Positions 34,301-44,535 of a DNA stretch of 64,000 nt are shown here, piece after piece. A model generated the notes under the pieces. It was not told where the DNA came from. It worked only from the letters and a program-made list of their open reading frames with translations, and searched no databases. Source of the stretch: Muricea muricata (lineage: Eukaryota > Cnidaria > Anthozoa > Malacalcyonacea > Plexauridae). How positions within the stretch are numbered: the first letter of the stretch is position 1; every line of letters starts with the position of its first letter. A program made the translations under genes and the position numbers. Where the stretch lies: contig OY979725.1 of NCBI GenBank assembly GCA_963855995.1, positions 1,550,001-1,614,000 on the forward strand, in the 5' to 3' direction.

Positions 34301-34753
34301 TTATTTTATGTAAAGACAAATTCTTCATGGCAACAAAATATAATATAAAAGGTGGTTTTCTACTTCAAGCATATTATACCATAACGTACCAGCAAACAAT
34401 TATGCAAAATTAACACAATTTTGAAAATCAAAAATTGTGTTTGAAACATTGCAGTACAATACAATTGAATTGGAAAACAAGGCTAAATATCTGTAGCATA
34501 ACTATACCAACCTTCGACTGCTAGTGAACTGCTCGTTCATATCTGTCATTCCTTGAGGACCAAACTCCTGGTCAAGCGTATTCAGCAAGTCTTCATCACC
34601 ATGCAATGATGGTGGGGCTGTGTTGTGTTCACTGTTGATGCCTGAATCAACATTGTAGCCATGTTGTTGTCCATACCACATTGCATTCTGTTCTTCTTTG
34701 CCCATGTGTTGCCCATATTGGACATGGCCACCTTGCTGCATGTAGTTAGACAT
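28315..34753 (-). CDS. CTNNB1: Beta-catenin (armadillo-repeat Wnt effector and adhesion protein)
   Basis: Ten coding exons, minus strand: 34512-34753, 31943-32102, 31715-31780, 31435-31613, 31129-31349, 30851-31032, 30109-30423, 29350-29748, 28696-28962, 28315-28533 (749 aa; human 781). The N-terminal degron DSGINS (36-41) keeps the GSK3/CK1 spacing S37, S41, T45, S49. The block QAMFPETP follows, then LINYQDD and twelve armadillo repeats from about 105 to 670. Well-conserved stretches include [34 protein letters not shown] and [18 protein letters not shown]. The tail ends WFDSDL, like the WFDTDL end of vertebrate beta-catenin. Both tails are rich in Gln, Gly, Tyr, Met and His. The first repeats are diverged (LHSISST where most relatives have LHNLSHH). 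An acceptor at 34760 just before the ATG implies a non-coding upstream exon. Confidence 0.97.
29838..29865. repeat. Perfect 28-bp palindrome in beta-catenin intron 7
   Basis: 'agcgggctaaaat' + 'ac' + 'attttagcccgct' forms a perfect hairpin with a 2-base centre. A further 'gcgggctaaaat' copy lies just upstream at about 29817-29828. Confidence 0.7.
29951..30059. mobile_element. Inverted repeat (MITE-like) in beta-catenin intron 7
   Basis: The arm 'aatagagttgatgttcttgg' onward through 'gcataaatgtgttttt' is answered by 'aaaaacatatttatgcccgc' and 'gaacgtcaactctatt'. Arms are about 47 bp with a few mismatches and a loop of about 14 bp. Confidence 0.7.
30518..30735. repeat. Dispersed ttgcaac/caagtctgtt repeat copy in beta-catenin intron 6
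   Basis: The words 'aacaagcctgttgaaatctt', 'gcaacattttat', 'gacgacaagtctgttgcaag' and 'ccttgttgcaagttgatg' match the copy at 19968-20300. Confidence 0.6.
32990..33415. mobile_element. Nested palindromic element in beta-catenin intron 1
   Basis: Outer arms of about 55-60 bp: 'ttagtagaattgcagagttt' (starting about 32996) with its complement 'aacattgcaattctactaac' near 33389-33408. Between them lie two independent hairpins. Hairpin A at 33040-33195 has arms beginning 'atatagccttgcgaagtttg' and ending 'caaactttgcagggctatat'. Hairpin B at 33231-33354 has perfect 56-bp arms. There is no coding frame. It looks like a non-autonomous element made of, or invaded by, further palindromes. Confidence 0.75.
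33983..34131. mobile_element. Inverted repeat around 'tttgtttacaaa' in beta-catenin intron 1
   Basis: Arms of about 50 bp ('gttgcaaagctcaacagttc' through 'cggtttgtaaac', answered by 'gtttacaaaacagtttgtgg' through 'actttgcaat') flank a loop containing 'ctgattggtccacaaa'. A related fragment lies at 16146-16220. Confidence 0.65.
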
Positions 34754-36010
34754 ATTTACCTGGATTTAAAAAAACATAAGCTGGGATTTTACATCCTCCT
34801 GACAAATGGGAAGACATAATTATGGTAAACTTGAAACTTGGAAGAACTATTTTACCAAACTTTACTGGCCACCAAACATTAGGTTGTCCTATGTGGCTTA
34901 ATTAAATGCCAAGAAAGCTCTTCCATGTTCAAAGACAACTTCAAAAACATGAAACACAAATTTTAACTGGAATTTCGGCCAGGCTGGGCTAGTTCGAACC
35001 AATGCAAGCATTGCCAAACCAACTTCAACAACATTTCAAGAACATTCATGACTTGGCAATAACAAGGTTCTACAGCTATTTTCAAGGCCATCCCCCTAAC
35101 ATTTATATCCAATGCATCATTACTTCGAATTTCTACTTTAGTTCATATCTTGATTTGGAAATATTTAACCAAATGATGGGCCAGCAGTGGCTTGTGTTAT
35201 GATGGGGGAAAGAAGTAATGATTAACAAGTTTATAGTAATTGCTCCGAGGAAATAAATCTCTCAATAATCAGCAAAATCCACATACATAAAAGGGCTAAA
35301 AAGATGAGTGGGTCCAACCATTTAGTAAGAATTTATACACAGTGTAAACAACAATAAGGACTAAAAAATGCACACATTTTAATTGAAACTTTTGCCAGTG
35401 AGGCAATTGCAAATTCTTAGCAAGAATGACCGATAAGAGTCATTCCGTAGATTTTGTTACGAACGGTCTTCGAACGATTCTAACAAAGAACCTAACAATT
35501 CTATAATTTTGTTTCCAACTTCGGAAACGAGCCAAAATATTCCACAAGTTGATATGATATTGGCCCTTTTACTGAAATTCTGCTCGTCTAAATGCCTACG
35601 AATCCCCCAACAGATGTCGTACAATGCTTGTAAATGGGATAACTTTTATTCTCCAAAGACAGTAGCCTACCATGGCAGTCAAATATTTGAATATATGCCA
35701 TTATTTGCCGGATATCGACTGATGTCGTAAAAACATTTAAACGAAAGAATTCAGTACGTTTACACCAAATTTTCGCCGAATTTCTTCGCTTAAATACCGA
35801 TACCGACGCACAACGAACTCTTATTTCACTTCCAAGGACTTCAATTGTGTCCAATGCACCTTAAACGGAGGAATAACCTAAAGATTTTGCGCGAGGAAAG
35901 GCCATAGCCGACAAATAAACATCGGCTATTTATACACAATAGCAAGCGTCTAGCAAAAGCCTTTCAATTTATGCCCAAAATCTTTGGTTTTTGTCGTTCT
36001 TACACTTACC
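34754..36010 (-). other. Beta-catenin 5' intron and flank
   Basis: A short 5' UTR piece (34754-34759) precedes the start codon and follows a good acceptor (minus strand 'aaatccag'). The rest is intron-like AT-rich sequence with no supported exon. Confidence 0.5.
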
Positions 36011-36300
36011 TAGGCCCAAGGGAAATCTTCTGTGATGAATTCCGTAACAGGGCTCTTGTCCTTCAGCAAAATTGCGGTGTCAAAAGTCTATTCTTGGTCA
36101 AAATTACCCTACGAAACTATATGAATATATTTTCTACTAAAACATTTGGGGCGAAGCGAGTTTGTGTGGGAGCCAAGACCGCATTGCGTGTCAATCACAG
36201 CAAGTGCTCGCGCTCTGATTGGTCGAGAGGTGAGGATGGAATTTGAATGCAGATTTAGAACAGATTTGCATTTCAATCAACCAGTCAATAAAGACCCATT
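36011..36300 (-). promoter_or_regulatory. Possible non-coding first exon and promoter of beta-catenin
   Basis: On the minus strand, 'gggcctag' is followed by 'gtaagtgta', a strong splice donor, so an upstream exon may end at about 36010. It would join the acceptor at 34760 next to the start codon. The exon's upstream limit and the transcription start cannot be seen. Confidence 0.3.
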
Positions 36301-39300
36301 TCATAAACAAAACTTAAAAGTTAGAAAAGTACTCAATTTTATATATTACAGGCCAAAACACTAAAAAAGGAAGGAACTGATGCGCGGATTTTATCTTTGT
36401 GCGAGTCTAAATTCACACAAACATTATTTGGCATGACAAAAATCATTCAGACTCGTGAATGGCCTTGAATTGTAAGACGGTCTTTTACTTGGCCTTCGAG
36501 GCATATTTTAATGAGTTATTTATACAGTAGCTACACGACATTTCCTGTGTTTTTTTTTTCTTAGCGGTTTGGAGAGGAAGACAAATGCTTGGCTACAATA
36601 TTACACATTTCGCAACAAAAAAAAAATTGTTCCTTTTTCCATTTCAACGATTTGGAGGTTTGTTGGTAGCATCCCTCTCAAGCTAGGGGTATTCATTGGT
36701 TGGCCTGATTGTGGGTTTCAGACGTCCGTGTCGTGATTGGACACTTCCGCACAAGTGTCTCTTTCAAATTGAAATAACGAAAAATTTCCGTCGATTTAGA
36801 GCAGATGCTTAGTAAATAGTTCAAGTTTGTGTGAAAAATATCACTTGTAAAGTTTTCAATGCATCATTAGGCGTTTCATCTATTTTTGTGCACTTTTTAT
36901 TTCAACACCAACTTTATGATGGCTCAAGAGTCAACGAGAATTTCTTCCCATTGGGGTACTTGCTCAATGCCTCAACGAAAAGCATTAAGGAAAATATTCA
37001 ATTTCAACAGCTAGCGACCTACAATAAATCAATAAATTTGCCCGACCGACCGACCTTCGCAATAAGGTTGGGTATAATTGGCACATTTGACGTCACGCGC
37101 ACAATGTTGTTTAAAGTATATTACAGCAACAAGACGCATTAGAAGTAAATACTTATTGAATTACCATGATCTGCTCAAGTTTAAAATAAGCTTAAGCTTA
37201 TAAGTCCAAATTCGAAAGTGGTTATGTGGGAAATTCGCTATCGAGCGGATAGAAGTTTTTCAACTACCGCAGAAAGTCATGAACTTCGATATTTACAGAC
37301 TGTAAAACCCAAATTACAGTTACTGAAATGTTTCGAAAGTTTGGGAAAGTCACCATCCAGTGCAGAGTGCTATTCACCTTCCAGTACAATTAACCCAACT
37401 AGATTATACAAACAATACCAGTTCTACAGTGAAAAAAGGTCTTGAAAAGGAAAAACTCGTACGTTTTTTATCTTTTCAGGAGGGGAGCGATCGCAAGGCT
37501 ATAATATATGTTTATCGTGTGTCTTTGACTGCGTTAACGACACTGGAACGTTAGTTAGAGATGACTAACTAACTATAGAGATTTCTTTTAAAAAAATTGC
37601 TTAAAAATCAAATTTTTTGTTGAATATTCCATGTTTGACCTCTGATTCTACTAAAACAATTAGATTACTCGCTCTCGATTTCTATGCGGTGATAGTTGAT
37701 TCGGGCTTCGCCCTCATCAACTGTCACCGCATAGAAATCTCGAGCTCGTAATCTAATTGTTAAGTAAAAAAGTATTAGATTCTGCAGAACCAAGCTGTGT
37801 TCTTATGGTGTTTCATCTTTATGGTGTTTAGTTATTTTAGACCTGTTTTCAAGCTGACGGGCTTGAATAAGTAAGTGGTCAATTTCAAGTTTGCCTAATG
37901 TATTCAAAGGCTGCATTCCTACGGTTTAAAACGTAGCAATTATGTCTTTGAAATAGGGATCATTAATCATAATTCGAAATCAGTTTTATTTTGCTAACCC
38001 ATAATTAATGTAAAACGCAACGATTTTATTGTCTAAAGAGCTGTGATCATGGCGGCAAGAAAATAGGCAGGATTTTGGTGGAGCCAGCGGCTCTACAGTA
38101 CAGAGAATTCCAAACTATTTGGGCTATTAGTATTTTGAGTGAACAGTCAGCTAATAATATTCACGAGATTGACGGCTGTATATTATTGTAGTATTTTAAT
38201 GGTAGCTTTATGATCAGTTTAATTAATTTTTTTATTCGCTCGAAACTTTCGTCACCTAAATTCGGCAACATATTTGACGATGTTGACCGACGCAGATTAC
38301 TATTGTTGGCTTTTCTCGCGTGTTGAATGTCATGTTATGTATAAAGTCGTAAAGTAATGCATAAGCTGGTTGCGGACCAACACAAGATTAATTACGAAAG
38401 CTTTGTTCAACACACAAACGCTTTTCCAATACAAAGACATCTTTCTATACTGCGGTTTTTTCTCTTTTGGCCAACGCTACGTTCATAATTTTACTTTGTT
38501 CAAGCAGAGCAGAGCGGCACGAAAATCGCAGATTTGAAAGAGTCTTAAGAAAGATCTCTTCTGAGAGTCTTATAATCGTCTAAAATAGGAATTTTGAAGA
38601 TAGAAAGCTAGCTTAGCCATAATTACCTACATATATTAAAACTTTTTAAGCCTATACGGAGAGGGATGGAATGGGGGTACTTTATTCGTATCATTGCGAT
38701 ATATTCTTACAGAAAGAAACCTAAACATTGACTACAGGTGGAACCTAAACCATTTAGAATCCAGCATTGAAACCTAACCTAAACTTATGCTAATAAGCAT
38801 GAATTTAGACACGATTACCCCATCCATTTTGAACTATTATTAATTTAGGACATTTGGAACACTGTTAGGGAAAGGAAGTGGTTTTTCCGAGAAAAACAAG
38901 TTGTGTTTAACAGACAAAGTCAAACTGGAGCAGTCTTACTGGCATGAGAATGTCGATAACTACATTTGTTAGTTTGGTCAAGTTTTTACTACAATGTATC
39001 TCTATTTAGCTCCAAGAACTTAGTTGAATCTTTCGGGATGGAGCAATAACATGCCCCTCCCAACCATAATTAAGAAGAAAACATTTATCTAGGGCGGCAC
39101 CCCTCTCCCTCGACACCGCGGTTTGCATTCTCCCCTTTGCCTTCAGAACACATGAATTGCTAAATTACTTGGCATTCAAAACGAGAAGCACGCTTATGGA
39201 CCTAATGAAATACGCGTCCCGACAAAAATGGCTCCGCTCAGACCGGAACATAGGATAGAATGAGCAAACATTGATGTAAAATTGTCGCGGCGTGCATGAT

Positions 39301-40570
39301 AAATCAGTTCAGTTGAAAATACACTGTCTAATTAACACTTGAGAGGGAACAAGGTTAACGCTTACTTACCAAAATCGTGGAAGATAATTTGGGGTCAGAA
39401 ATAGGAGTCAGTTTCTTAACGGAGCGTTGGTTTTGGCAGCTTTCAGTCCAGAAGTAAGTTGAACACTCTAGCATTTGCCTAAGTATATCTACGCGAATCC
39501 AAAGCATTTGTGATCGAAAAATTATATGCAATTTGCACCTAGCTGAGAGAAACTGTCATGTGAAGGATGAAACCACGGGCCCTCCGAGGAAAATCAGCCC
39601 ACGGCCCTACGTTACGGCCGATACAATGTTCTGATCATTGGATATGAATAAAGTCTGTTGCTAAGCATCACTGCAGGCTGCCCCATATTAGATTCAAGGG
39701 GTTATGGAGGTTCATTATTGGTAACTACCGTGCAGGACTTAGCTTCCTCTAGTTTTAAGGAGATAATCAAGAGCCCTGTTGTTCAGAGCTAATCCTGGGT
39801 TAACGTTTAACCCATTGTTTCAGTTTTTGTATTTCTACACGTCCGCTTATTTCAAAATTTGAAAAACCAAAACTGCTATTCATCCAGACAAGGGTACTGA
39901 AGAAATATTTTCAAGCTTGCACACACTTTTCAAGCTTATAAACAATTCACGCTTTTTTGCGGCGTTCCACCTCCCCCCTTGCTTTGCGGTGTTCCAAAAG
40001 AATCCTACCAAGAACTAAAAATTGCATTTGGAGAAGTACTAATCATTGAGGACAGCCCACGGTTACTACCCGTTTTGTACTGCGCTTCGCTAAACTATGG
40101 CGCACGTGCCTACCCCCGCCCCCTCCCCCCGCCCATGAATCGCGCAATGTACATAGCACATTTGACAGGCCAACGCAGACCGGACGTCATTTGCAACGCG
40201 ACGCAAATTTTCGATTTCCAAATGCAAATGAAATTACCATCAGCGGAAAGAGATTTTGCAAAATATGTACACCAAATAGCTTAAATTGCTCAAGTCTTTC
40301 CGATGATTAGAGAAAAAATAGAAAGCTATTAAAGTTAAAAGAGGTCGAAAATCGAGAATCAAATCGCGTCCGGTATATGGGCCGTCAAAATAGCGGCATT
40401 AAATTTTCCACACTATTTTTTTTAAGTTTTAAATAAATTCCTACTTTGTACATACAAACATCACAGCACACGTTCTACAATAGGTCGTAGTATTTTAGTC
40501 TTAGACTATTTATTCTTGTGTTAGCTCCCAGCCCTTGAAACAGTTCCATGTAAATCCTATGACATACACC
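36301..40570. other. Non-coding AT-rich region, left part of the desert
   Basis: Only short frames occur, none with recognisable domains. The longest (near 39979-40284, 101 codons) covers a GC-richer patch without known features. One hairpin element lies at 37656-37760. Confidence 0.5.
37656..37760. mobile_element. 105-bp hairpin element
   Basis: Arms of about 45 bp ('acaattagattactcgctct' ... 'tgcggtgatagttgat' against 'atcaactgtcaccgca' ... 'gtaatctaattgt') flank the loop 'tcgggcttcgccct', which is itself partly palindromic. A short cell-free loop with such strong pairing would fold into a stable RNA hairpin. Confidence 0.75.
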
Positions 40571-40584
40571 CAGTTAAACTGTTA

Positions 40585-40886
40585 CAGCCGTGGCAATTGA
40601 AGTGTTCCTAAAATATTGCATCAATTCATCTGCTCACTAGAACAAATTGATTTGACAGTTGGTGAAACTGTTTACAAACTTCACAAATCTGACCATCTCT
40701 GGTCACTTCCTGCTTCGTTGTGATTGGCCGCTTGTGCCAAAGCCGATGGTGATTGGAGCATTCAACAGGAAGTTGATCAATTATTTAGGAAATTGTAAAA
40801 TTTTCAAATGTTTTATCAAATGAATTCGTTCATGTTGGCAAATGAATTGATACAATATTTTAGGAACACTTCAATTGCCACGGCTG
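40585..40886. mobile_element. 302-bp TA-flanked MITE
   Basis: Terminal inverted repeats 'cagccgtggcaattgaagtg' plus 'ttcctaaaatattg' on the left and the matching complement on the right, with TA on both sides (40583-40584 and 40887-40888). The TA duplication and an end beginning CAG suggest a Tc1/mariner-type non-autonomous element. The centre contains 'gattggccgctt' and 'gattggagca' words. Confidence 0.75.
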
Positions 40887-40889
40887 TAA

Positions 40890-43880
40890 TCCTTTTGAAT
40901 TAGATCAGCTTTATCCCTCCCCACAGAAGTAAAACTGCGGGGAGAGGGGGGTAAGTCGTTCCCAAAATTTTAATGAGCATTAGATGTGCGTAATCTGTGA
41001 TAAATATTATACAGCATGGCACTTTGAAAATCAGAATGTAAATATAATACTGAATAGGCTACCGTGTTAAAAGAAATTTCATTGAAGATTAATTGCCAAA
41101 TTATTGCCCACTACAACTGATTCACCATTAAGTCATGCAACATTGTGATTATTTCAATTATTTTTCTTTCTCTGAACTTCTGATTTTATGTTGTTCTATA
41201 AAGCAAGTTCCACCGATGGCAGAAGTACACATTCGTCCAACGACAACACATGTTAATCAGTTAATATCACTGCTCTCTTGCAAACCTTCATTAAGTGGAA
41301 ACCTTTTTTCCTAATGTACGGAAACTACCGTTCATCGTTCAATTCCGAAATTTTTACAATCTCCAAAATTTTTAACATCCTCTAAAAAAGGCTTTTCAGA
41401 TACTAATTAAAAGATAGGAGTCACTAAAGAATTATTCAAAAAGATAGGTTCCAAAAGCTGTCTTATGAGATTTATGATATTCTTGAAATTATTGTCAGAT
41501 TTAATGCGGCCTGGTTAGTCATGAAAGTGATTTAAATACTGATTCGATAACTGAAAGATAGTCATCAATTTATTCTTCTGGCAGTTCATTTTGGTAAAGA
41601 AAAGTATGGCAGCAAAATCGCCTTTGCAATGTAGCAAAGGTCTTTCGCCTTTGCCATAATGATAACCAAATGATAAGAATTAATGCGAGGCCTAAATTTG
41701 AACAAAAAACTATTGAAGCATTGTTTTGAAGTTGTTGTATGAGGAAGAACAGAGCGAAATCATGTTTGCTGGCAAAGTTATGGATTTTTGAAGTGTTACA
41801 ATTTTGCTGTTCTTAACACTTTTCCGCCTTGGTATTGAAATATCATAAGAAGCCGAGGTTAGGCTGTAATATAAATCGTTGGAGATTTTAGTTCCAGCTT
41901 TCAAAGTGAATGAAATTTCTCAATCGAGAACCGCACGGCATTTTTGAATTGTTTGGAGGGACAACGCAAAGTGAAGACTGGAGTTAAGTTAAGATTGGAA
42001 AAAAAAATAGCGAAGATTCTCACTACCTGAAAGGTCTGAATTATTCGTTTCATGTCTTAGGTATGATTAGTGCAGGCTCCACATACTAAATTTACACCGT
42101 CTTTCCAAACATTCAGTATAATCTTGCATGATCTGCGGTTTCGATTACGAAATTCATAGTCCCTGCTTAACTTCCTGTAAAGCTTTCCATGCTGGGGAAA
42201 ATGTTCTGGCAAAATCTATCCTATTGAATTCGGCAAATCTAAAGTAGACGCAAAATGTTTCTCTATTTTAAAATTGTCATTTTTCCAGGTCCTTTTATTA
42301 AAGAGCCTGCGCAATGGTAAGAAAAAAAGAATATCAGTATCGTCACTTAAAGCTAGTGGCACAAGTAGTGGGCAAAAAATTTACAATATAGGTAAACTAC
42401 ACTCAACTTAGACACATGGACACAATCGATTCTATATCAGGATCCCATCAGATCAAATCTACATGAATATCTTTTTCAGCACGTGGCAGAATCCGATAAA
42501 ATTCTGTCAATATAACATCGACAGTTAATGCATATAATAAGAGAGCATTTCATCCTGATGTCAGGTTATTTTTTCAAGGAAGGTTTAGATCTGTACGTAG
42601 CTGGGGATTTTTTTTGAATGCGTTCTACGATTTTCCGTGTAATTTCCAAGAAAAAACCCTAGTTGATATATGTAGCTATTTCAACACGTGCACTCATTTA
42701 CAAATCGCGACCGTATAATTTTTTGTGAAAACGGTTCAAACTGATGGAAAAAGTCCTTCTACCGAATTTTAACAAGATCGTAAATGAAAAGATTCCTAAA
42801 ACTGCAGAGTAACTTCAAGAATTTCATTTGACTATTTTACTCACAGACATCAGTTCAGTTTCTTTGGCAAGAGATACGAATGCAATGGAATCATCGTTGA
42901 CATCATGCAGGAATAATGATTCGTCGCGCTTATTTCTCGGCTTGATCTTTGCAAAAGCATGCGAACATTGGATTCCAAAACAATTTTGATGCTCTCGTTT
43001 TATGATAACAACACTGAAATCACATATAACCCAATATTTCATCACATCAAACATTCATATGGAACTAACGTTGCCAGCGTCCACTGAAACTATATATTCG
43101 ACGTCAAAATTCTGTTTATATCTTTTTAAGTAGTGAAAGATCCTATGTTTTTGTGAGCTTTTGAGTGCAATGCCGACAATGACAATGGCATAGTTCGAGA
43201 TAAATTGGTCGTGCTCACTCCTCGATAACTTTTCCCCGCTGTATTTGAAAGATTTCTTCCAGCAATTTTCTTTTCGGTTTAGGAAAAGTTAATAAACCTA
43301 CCTGTGTTAAACCACTTCAAATCAGCGATGCTTTAATAATGTGCAAAAACTATGAAGAAAAGTGCATATGAAGTTGTGTTTTATGCACTTTAGGTAAAAT
43401 AAAAGCAATAATCATCTATGCATGCACCTTCTTTATCAATCGAGCTATCTATCATTCTATCTGCTCTTAAAATGTTCTGTTTGAAAAATCAGTCATGTTC
43501 AACATATATACATGCACTCCAGCAACAAAGTGCAACGATTTATACACGAAGCTAATCGTTTATTACCAAGCAATCATAACGCAGTTCAAAAGATGATCAA
43601 AATGGGCCCTTTTTGAACGATGTTTTTTTGTATGTTCAGCATCTTTTGCTCACTTTAAACATTAGTATTCCGACCGCTAACCGGTTGATACTCATGACTA
43701 GTGCTACCGATAAAGATACTAATGTTAATTGAAGTCGTCTATTTATAAACATTAGAGAGCTTGGCGTTTACGACGCGACAGCTCGACAACGTGTCTTTAA
43801 AACAAAGAATTTTTCTCTGCATGAGTATTCTCAACTGCGTGGTCATTTTCAGCACAATGCTAAACATTACAAGAGGGTCC
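40890..43880. other. Non-coding AT-rich region
   Basis: I see no gene, no clear repeat and no conserved exon in this stretch. All frames are under 80 codons and unlike any family I know. Confidence 0.5.
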
Positions 43881-43886
43881 TGAAAG

Positions 43887-44041
43887 CAGTGGCGTAGCCA
43901 GCTTCGATAATTGGAGGGGCGAATATTCATATATTTGTGTTCACAGACCTTAAAAACAATCGATTTCAAAAGAAATTAATGATGCAAAACATGATACATG
44001 AATATTCGCCCCTCCAATTATCGACGCTGGCTACGCCACTG
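43887..44041. mobile_element. hAT-type MITE with 8-bp target-site duplication
   Basis: Terminal inverted repeats start 'cagtggcgtagccagc' and run on through 'gaggggcgaatattcat', with the matching complement at the right end. Both ends are flanked by the same 8 bases, CCTGAAAG (43879-43886 and 44042-44049). An 8-bp duplication and a CAGTGGCG end are typical of the hAT superfamily. At 155 bp it is non-autonomous. Confidence 0.88.
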
Positions 44042-44269
44042 CCTGAAAGGAAAATGAGAGTTGGGAATTGTCTACATTTTTTTTGCCGGGGAAAGGGGAT
44101 TTCATGCATTAATTGGGACAGGGATTTGGGGGGGGGGGAGCAATTATATAGTACATGTTCAAACTGAAACGGAGCGAAATTCGTTATCATTTCACAGACA
44201 GTTCCGTCCGTACATTCAAACCCTATAAACCTACTGTTGGCTTTGTCAAACAAAACAAACACATCATAT

Positions 44270-44535
44270 ATTTAACAATTATTCGCCGAAGGCGAAGTGA
44301 TTATTGGCGAATATTCACCGAGACGAAGTCGAGTAATTTCTTTAGTGAAAGATGTATAAAATACACTTAGGAATGCAGTTTACTTCGGAAAATTTGTAAC
44401 TTTCATTGCCTTTCATTTGATTTTCATTGGCGGCCATTTTGAAAAAATCTCAACCAGTAAATAATGTCTCATATTTACTGGTCTGGCAACCAATCAAAAT
44501 GCTTAGAAATCATTATTTACTAAAGAAATTATACT
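44270..44535. repeat. Repeat with 'taatttctttagt' inverted ends and 'cgaaggcgaag' words
   Basis: 'gtaatttctttagtgaaa' at about 44332 is answered by 'tttactaaagaaattata' at about 44516. The flank at 44280-44330 carries 'attcgccgaaggcgaagtga' and 'ttattggcgaatattcaccg'. It looks like one or two overlapping small elements beside the hAT element. Confidence 0.5.

Noticed and set aside
39979..40284. Plus-strand frame of 101 codons in the desert
   Set aside because: It covers a GC-richer patch, has no domain or plausible splice partners, and length alone is not convincing.
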